A DNA stretch of 64,000 nt, taken from NCBI RefSeq assembly GCF_048537545.1, contig NZ_CP183220.1; one strand, given 5' to 3'. Below the pieces are notes generated by a model that had not been told where the DNA came from, ran no database searches, and was given only the letters and a program-made list of their open reading frames with translations. This document shows, in pieces, positions 17,538 through 26,406 of the stretch. Every line of letters starts with the position of its first letter. The stretch's first letter is position 1. Source of the stretch: Chania fonticola_B (lineage in GTDB: Bacteria > Pseudomonadota > Gammaproteobacteria > Enterobacterales > Enterobacteriaceae). A program made the position numbers and the translations under genes.

Positions 17538-18085
17538 TTTAGGTATTTGTTCTGCCTGACAGTGATGATGTCTTCTTCTGGTTTGTCAGCGTTGAGCGTG
17601 GACAGCGCAGCCGTGTTGGCGCCACGTTTATCGATAGTGACCACCTCAGGTTCGCCGTGATGGCGAGCCTTGCGAAAAAAGCGCAAGGCGGCGGCTGCGT
17701 CCCGTTTGACGGTCAGCAAAAAGTCGATGGTGTGCCCTGCTGTATCGACCGCGCGATATAGATACTTCCACTGGCCTTTGATTTTGATGTAGGTTTCATC
17801 CATTCGCCATCGACGTCCCACCGAACGTTTATGCCTCCGGAAGGCCTTGTCCAACAGTGGTACCAGCGATGAAGTGTGGAATGGTCAACAGCAATACCGC
17901 GTTCAGCCATCATTTCTTCGATATTGCGCAAGCTCAGAGCATAAGCCAGATACCAACGGACACATTGCGCGATGATATCGATGGGGTAATGCAGGAGTTT
18001 AAAGGCATTTCGGATCAGAGACATTAATATGGAACATTACAAAAAAACAACATCTTACCTAACGCCGCCTTAACACGACAGAGCC
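17538..18085 (-). pseudogene. IS6-family transposase N-terminal part, frameshifted
   Basis: Minus-strand IS6 copy with its terminal repeat ending at 18085 (…CGACAGAGCC). The frame starts near 18024 (MSLIRNAFKLLHYPIDIIAQ), shifts near 17860 where a few codons of HRWVIRL..LLDK are lost, continues through RMDETYIKIKGQWKYL and VTIDKRGAN, and is cut after VRQNKYLN, before the catalytic E. Confidence 0.8.
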
Positions 18086-18276
18086 AATATTTCACCTTGC
18101 TTTATTTCTGTTTGTAATTGAATTTATTTAAGAATTTACCCATCAAAGAGACAATAGGAAGAAATAAAGAGAATAATCCCATTTTAATTCCCTGTGAATG
18201 GCTATATTATCGATAATTAGAATCTATCCCAAAAGGAATTGTCAGTTAATAAATAATTGCAATTTCTTAGGGATAT

Positions 18277-19018
18277 ATGACGGGCAACAAGTGGAAAAAC
18301 AACGATGAACTTTGGGAGAAAATAGCGCTGTTGCTTCCAGAACACAAAATCCACCATCCGCTGGGTACGCATCGCAAGCGGGTTGATAATCGTGCCGCAA
18401 TGAACGTCGTTTTCTTTGTGCTCAGAACCGGTTGCCAGTGGAATGCTCTGAATGCCACCGGAATATGCTCGTCAAGCTCCACTCACCGCCGCTTCCAGAA
18501 ATGGTGTGCAGCCGGAGTTTTTGAACGGTTCTGGCAGAATGGGTTGCTGGTCTTCGAGCCATCAACTGGTCATGGCTGGCAGGCTCAAAAACCAGGACGG
18601 AACCCCATAGACAGGGGGGAACAGGGCGTAAAGCGTAGCCTGATGACCGATGCGAACAGGTTTCTCCTCTAGCAGGTTGTTGATACTCTCGGCGCTCTTC
18701 AGACGGCCAGGCAGAAGGTTCCACCTCTGTATGGACAAAGGCTATGAAGCCGAATGGTTGGAGGTTTATCTGAAATCCGTCGTTACGAACCTCATATCCA
18801 GTCAAGGAAAGAGGAGTAGGAAGCCACCAAAAGTACGAATTTTAAAGCCCACCACTGGGTAGTGGAGAGAACGCACAGTTGGATGAATCGTTTCCGTCGG
18901 GTTCTGACTCGTTGGGAGAAGAAAGTCGAAAATTATGAGGCGATGCTGAATATTACCTGCAGCATCATTGTCTGGAATAAAACCCCTATTGGGATAGACT
19001 CTAATAATTCTTGCTCAT
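18277..19018 (+). pseudogene. IS5-family transposase, degenerate
   Basis: N-terminal part (MTGNKWKNNDELWEKIALLL… FVLRTGCQWNALNATG… RRFQKWCAAGVFERFWQNGLL) is clear for the IS5 group with a DUF4096-type N terminus. The frame then breaks; later pieces in other frames (MDKGYEAEWLEVYL, RTHSWMNRFRRVLTRWEKK, YEAMLNITCSIIVWNK) are the C-terminal catalytic region. Several indels and an in-frame stop make it a pseudogene. The 190 AT-rich bases before it hold no gene. Confidence 0.8.
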
Positions 19019-19210
19019 TGCGAGAAATGTGTTCCTTTGTGTTATTTATCATAAAAGAATGCTGGCGGCTAAAATTGAAAATTAAAACACAAGATATTGA
19101 TTTTATGTTTTCACTTTTCTATTTTGGCAAACAGATCGTGGTTATTTATTGACCACCTGGCTGTACATACTATTAATGTCTTTTTTTTACTTATTCATAA
19201 GGTTTATAAA

Positions 19211-19744
19211 ATGAAAAAATCATTTTTTGTAGCATCATTACTGACATTGTCTACTTCAGCTTTTGCGATTGATGGAACTATCCAGTTTACAGGGGCATTT
19301 ACCGACTCTCCATGTAAAATCAACATCAATGGTGCAAATACTAATGGCACCTCAACTGCGGGCGTTTCGTTGGATACATGGAACGTCGCCAACTTTACAG
19401 GTAACGTAGGTACGACCACCGACCTGAAAGCAATCACCATCAGCTTGTCAAATTGCCCGTCCAAGGCGCTGGCAAACATTCAGTTTAATGGTGCTGTTGA
19501 CGCAAAAAATCCTAGTTTATTTGCCATACAATCCGGTGCTAGTAGTGCCACTGATGTGGGTATTGCACTTTATAGCTCATCCAACACTGCCGATATTATC
19601 GCCCCAAATACCCGTAGCATATCTATCCCGCTGACTGAATCAGCTGGCGAACAACAAATTTACGCCAGTTATATGACAACGGGGGCAAACGTTGGCAAAG
19701 GGAACGCCAACGCTGATGTCACCATTGATATAGCTTACGAGTAA
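19211..19744 (+). CDS. Fimbrial pilin, operon 2 (probable major subunit)
   Basis: Secreted pilin of 177 aa. The ATG at 19211 is preceded by AAGG with 8-nt spacing and gives a textbook signal peptide (MKKSFFVASLLTLSTSAFA|IDGT). Cysteines in DSPCKI and LSNCPS form the pilin pair; the C terminus is VTIDIAYE. Followed by a hairpin and an IS1 remnant, then by chaperone, usher, adhesin and another pilin, so it opens operon 2. The AT-rich 190 bases upstream probably hold the promoter, but no confident -35/-10 pair was picked. Confidence 0.9.
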   Translation: MKKSFFVASLLTLSTSAFAIDGTIQFTGAFTDSPCKININGANTNGTSTAGVSLDTWNVANFTGNVGTTTDLKAITISLSNCPSKALANIQFNGAVDAKNPSLFAIQSGASSATDVGIALYSSSNTADIIAPNTRSISIPLTESAGEQQIYASYMTTGANVGKGNANADVTIDIAYE

Positions 19745-19758
19745 GCATTTACCCTGTA

Positions 19759-19781
19759 GCCTCATAAAATTTTTGTGAGGC
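19759..19781 (+). promoter_or_regulatory. Intercistronic RNA hairpin after pilin
   Basis: Stem GCCTCATAAAA / TTTTGTGAGGC with one T•G pair and a minimal loop, 15 nt after the pilin stop. Position matches the hairpins behind the first pilins of operons 1 and 3. It may act as attenuator or mRNA stabiliser. Confidence 0.6.
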
Positions 19782-19851
19782 CAATAAACCGGTTAAGTAT
19801 TCAATATGTTGATTGTAGTGCAAAATATCCTATTTTGGAGGTGGGGATAGG

Positions 19852-20230
19852 ATGGCTAAAGTCGATGTAAGGTGTCCATGTTGTGAACAGACAGACTCTG
19901 TAAAGAAACGCGGGGTTGTGGTACGCATGTAGCCACGATTGAAACAGATTATCGCCCGTGCTTTATGTTCTCGAAGCAAGAAAACGCTTTGTAAGCTGTT
20001 GAAACTGGTGTCGAGATTCAATGTCGCTTTTTGGTGTACTGATGGTTACAGGGCTTGCAACGACGCTCTGCCTAAGGCAAAGCATATCGTAGGCACGTAT
20101 TGAGCGTGAAGATATGACGTTGCGTATCCGACTGAAACGCCTCAATCGTAAGACACTGGGGTCTTCAAGATCACCCGACATGCACCACAGGATCATCGGC
20201 ACTTTCATTGAGCGCGAGTATTACGTTTGA
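19852..20230 (+). pseudogene. IS1 remnant (InsA start fused to InsB end)
   Basis: Begins MAKVDVRCPCCEQTDSVKKRG, the InsA zinc-finger N terminus, then after a large internal deletion continues as the InsB C terminus (FWCTDGYRACNDALPKAKHIVG… REDMTLRIRLKRLNRKTL… HHRIIGTFIEREYYV, stop). Stops and frameshifts occur between. It sits between the pilin and chaperone genes of operon 2. Confidence 0.85.
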
Positions 20231-20288
20231 TTCACCATCAACTCATTAAATACACGACCCAATATACCCAGTTTAGGAATTGTAAATA

Positions 20289-20984
20289 ATGTTATTAACG
20301 CGTAAAAAAATTATCATCTGTAGCTTACTTATGGCTTTCACCTTTGAAAGTTATGCTGGAATCGTGATAGGAGGAACCAGAGTTATTTACTATGGTGATA
20401 GAAAAGAAGCCTCTGTGTCGATTCATAATCCAGATAACACTCCATTTCTGATTCAGTCATGGCTGAATGCTGATAGCAACAGTAACCAACAGAGTAACGA
20501 CATCCCATTTGTTATTACTCCACCTCTATTCCGTTTAAATGCAGATGCAACCAATGCGCTGCGTATTGTTAAAACTAAAAACTTGCCTGATAACCGGGAG
20601 TCTGTTTATTGGTTGAACATCAAGGCTATTCCTACATCGAACCCAAGTGCAAAAAATGAATTGAATATTTCGGTCAATAGCCGGATTAAAATTTTCTATC
20701 GCCCGGCGGCACTACATGCCCAGGATGCCGCAGTTGCCTATAAGAGTGTGACTTTTAGTCTCTCTGGAAACAAGCTGTCTGCTCATAACCCAACACCATT
20801 TTATGTTTCCTTAAACGAGTTGAATGTAAATGGTACTAAAATAACTAATCCAGGGATGATCGCACCTCTAAGTGAACAGCAGTGGGATATGCCGACGAAA
20901 ATGAATACTAACGATTTTAAAGTAAGTTGGTCAGCAATAAATGACTTTGGCGGAGAAAGCGCACTAGAAACGCAAGTACGGTAA
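20289..20984 (+). CDS. Periplasmic fimbrial chaperone (PapD family), operon 2
   Basis: 231-aa chaperone with signal peptide ending near residue 23 (FESYA|GIVIGG). Motifs: GGTRVIYYG (anchoring arginine), LPDNRESVYWLNIKAIP, RIKIFYRPAAL (anchoring lysine), AHNPTPFYVSL and SAINDFGGESAL. Intact. It is separated from its pilin gene by the IS1 remnant, so it may now rely on read-through or a new promoter. The usher gene starts 93 nt downstream across another hairpin. Confidence 0.93.
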   Translation: MLLTRKKIIICSLLMAFTFESYAGIVIGGTRVIYYGDRKEASVSIHNPDNTPFLIQSWLNADSNSNQQSNDIPFVITPPLFRLNADATNALRIVKTKNLPDNRESVYWLNIKAIPTSNPSAKNELNISVNSRIKIFYRPAALHAQDAAVAYKSVTFSLSGNKLSAHNPTPFYVSLNELNVNGTKITNPGMIAPLSEQQWDMPTKMNTNDFKVSWSAINDFGGESALETQVR

Positions 20985-21037
20985 ATTGTCTCTGACACCC
21001 TATATAGTCATGCCATCTGAATTTTCTGTAAACCTTT

Positions 21038-21056
21038 AAAGCGACGGTATCGCTTT
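21038..21056 (+). terminator. Hairpin between chaperone and usher, operon 2
   Basis: Stem AAAGCGA / TCGCTTT with a 5-base loop, followed by ATTTGTTAAT. It looks like a short intrinsic terminator or attenuator that would reduce usher transcription relative to chaperone. Confidence 0.5.
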
Positions 21057-21077
21057 ATTTGTTAATCATGAGCTATT

Positions 21078-23630
21078 ATGAAAAAGAATCCGTACAGAAG
21101 AAAATCATCTTATTTGTGTTTGCCAAATAATAAACGCCTACCGCTTTCAATATTTATTTCAACTGTTTTAATTTCTGGCATGCTCACTAAGGAGTCTAAG
21201 GCAGAGGATTACTTTAACCCTAACGCACTTGATAAAAGAGGCATGCAAGGTATTGCTGACGTTGACACTCTATCGGTATTTTCGAAATCTCAAGGGCAAC
21301 TTCCTGGTGAGTACAGCGTAGATATTTATATTAACAATGAATTTATTGGGTTAAATAAAGTAAACTTTATTTTTGGCAACGATGAACAACTCCTTCCCGA
21401 AGTGACAAAGCAGCAACTCGTTGAGTGGGGCGTGAATCAAAACTCATCAACAGAATTAATTGCTCTTGACAACGAAACCGTTATCACTGAATTGCAGAGT
21501 TACATACCTGATGCAACGACAAAATTCGATTTTACCCAGCAGAAATTATTTATTAACATCCCTCAGGCTGCGATGAAAGCAACTGCTCGTGGCTATATTT
21601 CTCCAGAGTTATGGGATCAGGGAATACCTGCCTTTACTTTGAGCTATGGTTTTACGGGCTCTAAAACCTGGTACGACACACAGAAAGATCAACATGCCGA
21701 GTTTTTAACTCTCCGCAGTGGTCTGAATATGGGTGCTTGGCGCCTACGCAATTATTCTGTCTACTCAAAAAATGAAGGTAACCTGCATTGGGACACGATT
21801 AGTACATACTTAGAGAAGGATGTTGCCTTTTTAAGAAGCCAGATGACCCTGGGTATCACCAATTCTGCTGGGGATATTTTTGAAAGCTTCCAATTTACAG
21901 GTGCGCGCCTGGCTTCTGATGAAAGCATGTTGCCATACAGCCTGCGTGGATTCGCTCCGGTGGTCAGAGGAATTGCCCAAAGCAATGCTAAAGTCACCAT
22001 CAGGCAAAGCGGTTCTATTATTTATCAGACCTACGTTTCTGCGGGGCCATTCGAAATTACCGATCTCTACCCAACGTCTACTAGTGGTAACCTGGATGTG
22101 ACCGTTGAAGAGCTGGATGGGAGTACGCAGACTTTCGTTACCCCATTTTCATCTGTACCTATCATGCAACGCGATGGGCAACTTAAATATTCGTTAAGCG
22201 GCGGAAAGTATCGGGCAAACTTCCCAACAAGCAAAGAACCGAACTTTATCCAGTCTACGCTGATATATGGTCTCCCGTGGAATACCACGCTGTATGGTGG
22301 CGGCTTGTACTCTCATGATTACAATGCATTGGCGTTAGGTGCGGGATTGAATCTGGGGGATGTGGGAGCATTTTCTGTGGATGTCACCCAAGCTCACACC
22401 GAATTCGGTGTGGGTAAACAATCCCAATATCACGGGCAGTCTTATCGTTTTCAGTATGCGAAAAATTTACTAAGTAGTGGCACCGCTATTACACTGGCGG
22501 GTTATCGGTACTCAACTGAGGGGTATTATGATTTCTCTGAGGCGAATGATTATTATAATCCACAGACCCTTGTTAATAAACGATCCCGTATGCAGGCTAA
22601 TATTAGTCAATCGTTGAGTAATTATGGCTCTATTTACTTGAGTGGTTACCAGCAAAATTTCTGGAATCATTCAGGGAAAGAAAAAACAATTGGGGCAGGT
22701 TATAATACCAGCTGGAACTCTATCACCTATGGTGTGAACTATACCTATAGCAACAGGCCCGGAAACCAGAGTTCTAACCAGATATTCGCGTTTAATTTTA
22801 GTGTTCCGTTGGACGCCTTTTTACCAAACAGCCGTGTTAACACTAACATGAGTAGCGATAATAAAGGTGCCAGCAATATGCAATTGGGTATTAGCGGTAA
22901 TGCGATGGACAATGCGTTGAGTTACAACGTTCAGCAAAGTCACGGTAATAAAGGGGAGAACGGCAGTGCCAATGCAGCCATCGCTTACAAAGGCCGCAAT
23001 GGTACGGTTGACAGCGGCTATAGCTATAGCGGTGATTCACAACGGCTGAATTATGGTGTTCAAGGCGGTTTAGTGCTTCATAGTGATGGTTTGACGCTAG
23101 CGCAGTCCCTGGGCGAGACGCTTGCCATTGTCCGGGCCCCAGAGGCAGGTGATGTTGTGGTTCAGAATGCCCCCGGAGTGTCAACAGATGTAAAAGGCTA
23201 TGCCGTTGTTCCTTACTTAACGCCATATCAACGTAACAGAGTCCAACTCGGTGTGGATAGCCTCAGTGATAATGTTGATCTTGTTAACAGCAGCGCCAGC
23301 GTTGTACCTACGCGCGGTGCGATTGTTTGGGCGGATTTCAAGACTCAAGTGGGTTGGCGTGCGTTGATCAAGCTTCATTTACAGGGTAGTACCGTGCCTT
23401 TTGGCTCTATTGCAACGGTAATAGCAGAGAATAAATCAGGTTCATCTGATGTGAGTAGCGGGATTGTGGGGGATAACGGTGAAGTTTATCTTAATGGGTT
23501 GCCAGAGAAAGGTCGCCTGCTCGTAGCATGGGGAAAACGGCCTGAACAACAATGTGAAGCTGACTTCTCTTTACCAAAAAACAAGGATATCCCTGTTTTA
23601 CAGGTAATATCCGTTTGCACTATTAAATAA
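21078..23630 (+). CDS. Outer-membrane fimbrial usher, operon 2
   Basis: FimD/PapC-family usher of 850 aa. A long leader precedes the mature N terminus EDYFNPNALDKRG. Landmarks: QGQLPGEYSVDIYINNEFIG (N-domain), YSLRGFAPVVRGIAQSNAKV, YQTYVSAGPFEITDLYPTS, the plug/β-barrel region, and the C-terminal domain VPFGSIATVIAEN… GNPEKGRL-like segment (GEVYLNGLPEKGRL) ending QCEADFSL…ISVCTIK. Reading frame intact. Similar in plan to the operon 1 usher but clearly diverged. Confidence 0.95.
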   Translation: MKKNPYRRKSSYLCLPNNKRLPLSIFISTVLISGMLTKESKAEDYFNPNALDKRGMQGIADVDTLSVFSKSQGQLPGEYSVDIYINNEFIGLNKVNFIFGNDEQLLPEVTKQQLVEWGVNQNSSTELIALDNETVITELQSYIPDATTKFDFTQQKLFINIPQAAMKATARGYISPELWDQGIPAFTLSYGFTGSKTWYDTQKDQHAEFLTLRSGLNMGAWRLRNYSVYSKNEGNLHWDTISTYLEKDVAFLRSQMTLGITNSAGDIFESFQFTGARLASDESMLPYSLRGFAPVVRGIAQSNAKVTIRQSGSIIYQTYVSAGPFEITDLYPTSTSGNLDVTVEELDGSTQTFVTPFSSVPIMQRDGQLKYSLSGGKYRANFPTSKEPNFIQSTLIYGLPWNTTLYGGGLYSHDYNALALGAGLNLGDVGAFSVDVTQAHTEFGVGKQSQYHGQSYRFQYAKNLLSSGTAITLAGYRYSTEGYYDFSEANDYYNPQTLVNKRSRMQANISQSLSNYGSIYLSGYQQNFWNHSGKEKTIGAGYNTSWNSITYGVNYTYSNRPGNQSSNQIFAFNFSVPLDAFLPNSRVNTNMSSDNKGASNMQLGISGNAMDNALSYNVQQSHGNKGENGSANAAIAYKGRNGTVDSGYSYSGDSQRLNYGVQGGLVLHSDGLTLAQSLGETLAIVRAPEAGDVVVQNAPGVSTDVKGYAVVPYLTPYQRNRVQLGVDSLSDNVDLVNSSASVVPTRGAIVWADFKTQVGWRALIKLHLQGSTVPFGSIATVIAENKSGSSDVSSGIVGDNGEVYLNGLPEKGRLLVAWGKRPEQQCEADFSLPKNKDIPVLQVISVCTIK

Positions 23631-23675
23631 ATTTTATTGTGTATAAATCATTCAGATTGAATTGAGAGAAAAACC

Positions 23676-24695
23676 ATGAAAAAAAAACTTCTATTGCTGC
23701 TTATCCCTGCCTTTTTTATTTCTCCGGCGTATAGCCTTGATGCCAATTTATCAGTTCCACCAATAAACTATCAAAAACCTATGGATGCGGTTACCGACCT
23801 TGGCTTGTTAACGGGGGGATGGAATGCAACAGCCTCCCAGGAGTTTTGCACACAAACAGAATCGGGAAGGCAAGTGAACAAAGGTGTTATTGCCTCAGAG
23901 TCCCCACAATCCGGTTATACAACCGTGCTGGATGGAGTAACTTATACTATTTTCTCCAGTGATATGAATGGTATTGGCTGGATTATGGGAGCAAAAGACA
24001 CTAATGCACCTACCTGGACACCATTAACAACTGCGGAGACGGTAGTCTATCCTTATAACTCCTCGGTTGTGATATATCCTAACATTGGCGCTAACATTCG
24101 CTTTGCATTTGTTAAGTTACCAGGCAATTTGCCTATGGGGCCAAATACTTTCACAAGTCAAAAAATTGCCAATTTCAACTGTTATTTGAATACTGAGTTT
24201 ATCCAGTCAGCATCAATAAATGTGAATTCAACGATCATCAATGTTGCCGCACTTTCTTGTAAAGTTAATACCGCAAAAAATGTTTCCATTCCATTAGGTT
24301 CATTTACGACCAGTCAACTTCCGGCCATCAGCAAGAATTTTGGTGATTTCAGTACTAATATCGAACTGAGCTGTGACTCAGGAGTCGTACCGTGGATGAC
24401 CATTTCTGATGCCTCAAATTCCAGTAACACTTCCAACATTATTCAACTGTCTCCAGATTCAACGGCTGCTGGCGTTGGTGTACAGGTTTTTTATAATAAC
24501 CAAGCCACTGCAAAACCGTTAGGGCTGGACTCGACATCAAAAGACAACCTGAACCAATTCCAGGTCGGTAACAGAACCACCGGTAATGGGCAGGTAGTGT
24601 CTATACCGTTGCAGTTTAAATATATTCGTACTCAAGAAGCAGTAACACCCGGTGATGCTAATGCGGCAGCCACTGTCACTTTTTCCTACCAATAA
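23676..24695 (+). CDS. Fimbrial tip adhesin, operon 2
   Basis: 339 aa with a clear signal peptide (MKKKLLLLLIPAFFISPAYS|LDAN), preceded by GAGAG. About 180 residues of N-terminal receptor-binding domain (conserved family not recognised; two cysteines in SQEFCTQ and NFNCYL) are followed by a pilin domain from about ALSCKVNTAKNVSIPLGSF to VTFSYQ. The length and two-domain layout fit a FimH-type terminal subunit. The stop is directly followed by the last pilin gene. Confidence 0.85.
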   Translation: MKKKLLLLLIPAFFISPAYSLDANLSVPPINYQKPMDAVTDLGLLTGGWNATASQEFCTQTESGRQVNKGVIASESPQSGYTTVLDGVTYTIFSSDMNGIGWIMGAKDTNAPTWTPLTTAETVVYPYNSSVVIYPNIGANIRFAFVKLPGNLPMGPNTFTSQKIANFNCYLNTEFIQSASINVNSTIINVAALSCKVNTAKNVSIPLGSFTTSQLPAISKNFGDFSTNIELSCDSGVVPWMTISDASNSSNTSNIIQLSPDSTAAGVGVQVFYNNQATAKPLGLDSTSKDNLNQFQVGNRTTGNGQVVSIPLQFKYIRTQEAVTPGDANAAATVTFSYQ

Positions 24696-24715
24696 TGATC
24701 TCTTTGAGGGAACTT

Positions 24716-25228
24716 ATGATGATTCTATTAAGGCTAAGCCTGTTTTTTCTGCCACTTATGGCCCTACCTACGGCACAGGCTGCTGATGTGGTATTTAATA
24801 TCAGCGGGGCTATCAAGAAAGCCTCATGCAACGTCACCTCAGATAATAATCAGAAAGTCGACTTGGGTATGTACAGCACTAATTTTTTAGATGGTGTAGG
24901 GAAAACGACGCCGTTGAAGCCCTTTGAGATTACGCTGGATAATTGCACAATGAACGATAGTGGCGTTCAGGTAACGTTTGAAGGGGAGGTGAACTCGCAG
25001 AATACGCAGTTGGTTGCGGTGCAATCAAGTGGGGCAAAAAACGTAGGTATTGCACTATACGACAGTGATAAAAAGACAATAATACCAGTAAATTCAAGTG
25101 CATCAGGAAAGAGTGTGGCAATAAATCAGACAACCACATTAACTTTTTATGCTGCCTATATGTCAACGGGAGAGGTGACTGATGGTAGCGCCAATGCTGA
25201 TATCAGTTTTACGATTGTTTATAATTAG
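24716..25228 (+). CDS. Fimbrial pilin, operon 2 (last subunit)
   Basis: Pilin of about 170 aa. The ATG at 24716 has GAGGG at 24706-24710 and opens a good signal peptide (MMILLRLSLFFLPLMAL… AQA|ADVV); the frame is open from 24695 but that start overlaps the adhesin stop. Cysteines in KASCNV and LDNCTM, C terminus ISFTIVYN. Like the first pilin (VGIALYDSDKK versus VGIALYSSSNT; YAAYMSTGEV versus YASYMTTGAN), so probably a paralogue. Placing a pilin after the adhesin is uncommon. An IS6 terminus begins 21 nt later. Confidence 0.88.
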   Translation: MMILLRLSLFFLPLMALPTAQAADVVFNISGAIKKASCNVTSDNNQKVDLGMYSTNFLDGVGKTTPLKPFEITLDNCTMNDSGVQVTFEGEVNSQNTQLVAVQSSGAKNVGIALYDSDKKTIIPVNSSASGKSVAINQTTTLTFYAAYMSTGEVTDGSANADISFTIVYN

Positions 25229-25249
25229 AATACATCCCAAAAATAATTG

Positions 25250-25337
25250 GGTTCTGTCGCATTAAGGTTTCGTCGGGTAACATGCTGTTTTTTTGTAATG
25301 TTGCCTATTAATGTCTCTGCTCCGAAAAGCCTTTAAA
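25250..25337 (+). mobile_element. IS6-family 5' fragment
   Basis: Starts with terminal repeat GGTTCTGTCGCATTAAGG and encodes only MSLLRKAFKR, then is cut by another IS6 end in opposite orientation. Confidence 0.7.
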
Positions 25338-25601
25338 CGGTTGTGTCGCATTAGCGTAAGCAAGTTAGCAACAGTTGTACTGCCGAATTTTCATTCAACC
25401 AATAAATAAATTTGTTCCGCGGGTGACAACCCTTCACTTTGCGGAAGTTGATATTGCCCTTTTCGTATCATGTGGAGCAGTTCTATACCCGTTAGGAACG
25501 CCTGCGCCCGTCGAAACGATTTAAATCCTAGCATTGGACGTATCCGGCGTTTGATATTTCGGTGGTCTTGCTCAACCAGGTTGTTCAAGTACTTACTTTG
25601 C
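25338..25601 (-). pseudogene. IS6-family transposase C-terminal fragment
   Basis: Minus-strand fragment with its terminal repeat GGTTGTGTCGCATTAGCG at 25338 and the C-terminal IS6 residues SKYLNNLVEQDHRNIKRR (catalytic E) to YLLVE stop. The N-terminal part is lost where the IS66 end begins at 25602, which suggests IS66 inserted into this copy. Confidence 0.8.
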
Positions 25602-25686
25602 GTAAGCGTACACCGTGTACCGTCTGGCGAATATCTGACACATTCGGCAAAGTAGTTCCCACCAAATAGTAGTGGGAACCAAAATG

Positions 25687-26085
25687 TCATATACCCAGAA
25701 AAATGTTATTGTCGGCAGGCGAAAAGGCTGCCCCAATTATCCTCTTGAGTTTAAACAACGGCTTGTTGCAGCCTCCTGTGAACCCGGCGTCTCTATCTCA
25801 AAACTGGCACTGGACAATGGTATCAATGCCAATCTGTTGTTTAAATGGCGCCAACACTGGCGGCAAGGAAAACTCCAACTATCATCATCGCCTGAAGCAA
25901 CTATGCCCGCGTTACTCCCGGTAACGCTTGAAACCGAACCCGCTAATCAACCCTCATCCACCCCTGCTGAATCGGAAGCGCTCCCGCTATCCTGCGAGAT
26001 AACGTTCCGGCACGGGACACTCCGCCTCAAGGGTGCCGTCAGCGAAAATCTGCTGGCGATGTTAATACGGGAACTCAAACGATGA
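25687..26085 (+). CDS. tnpA: IS66-family accessory protein TnpA
   Basis: 132 aa from the ATG at 25687; a frame extension to a GTG at 25672 is possible. Helix-turn-helix protein of IS66: N-terminal YPLEFKQRLVAASCEPGVSI and a DNA-binding helix NLLFKWRQHWRQGKL, with a C-terminal ITFRHGTLRLKG segment. Needed with TnpB and TnpC for transposition; since those are broken or absent here it has no element to move. Its stop overlaps the tnpB start (ATGA). Confidence 0.88.
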   Translation, partial: SYTQKNVIVGRRKGCPNYPLEFKQRLVAASCEPGVSISKLALDNGINANLLFKWRQHWRQGKLQLSSSPEATMPALLPVTLETEPANQPSSTPAESEALPLSCEITFRHGTLRLKGAVSENLLAMLIRELKR

Positions 26086-26186
26086 TCCCACTACCGGCTG
26101 GTACAAAAATCTGGATAGTGGCCGGTATCACCGATATGCGAAACGGCTTCAATGGCCTGGCGGCCAAAGTGCAGACCACGCTGAAC
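26082..26186 (+). pseudogene. tnpB: IS66 TnpB, truncated
   Basis: Starts MIPLPAGTKIWIVAGITDMR and continues FNGLAAKVQTTLN, the N-terminal third of IS66 TnpB (Orf2). It ends at the codon AAC of GAAC where the IS91-family terminus begins; downstream residues come from the IS91 end and are not TnpB. Confidence 0.85.
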
Positions 26187-26189
26187 GTA

Positions 26190-26231
26190 GCGCCCCTGCG
26201 GGGCGAGCACGGCAGCACTGCTGCCTCAACC
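26190..26231 (+). repeat. Paired hairpins at IS91-family left terminus
   Basis: Two back-to-back palindromes: CGCCCC-tgc-GGGGCG, then GGCAGC-act-GCTGCC. Only the second survives in the remnant at 8351-8387, with a changed loop but the same stem. Subterminal palindromes are typical of IS91-type ori and ter ends. Confidence 0.65.
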
Positions 26232-26406
26232 GTCTTTAAGATCCAGCCTCACCTCAACGCCCGCGCCGTCTGACAGCCCTATCGCTCGCTCGGGGCACAT
26301 GCCCCCTGCCGCGTTAACACCCGCATAAAATGAGCACGTCTGTGACGTGAGCACGCTGGCGCCGACGCCCTTTTCCTGTCCGCTGCCGCCCTGTAAACTC
26401 TGCACC

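Larger units (their letters stand above)
25602..26186 (+). mobile_element. IS66-family element, 5' portion only
   Basis: Begins with the IS66-type end GTAAGCGTACACC. Contains complete tnpA and the start of tnpB; the rest, including tnpC, is missing because an IS91-family element joins at 26187. Confidence 0.85.

Noticed and set aside
25236..25251. CCCAA…TTGGG stem after the last gene of operon 2 as a terminator
   Set aside because: Only five base pairs, and the right arm overlaps the IS6 terminal repeat.
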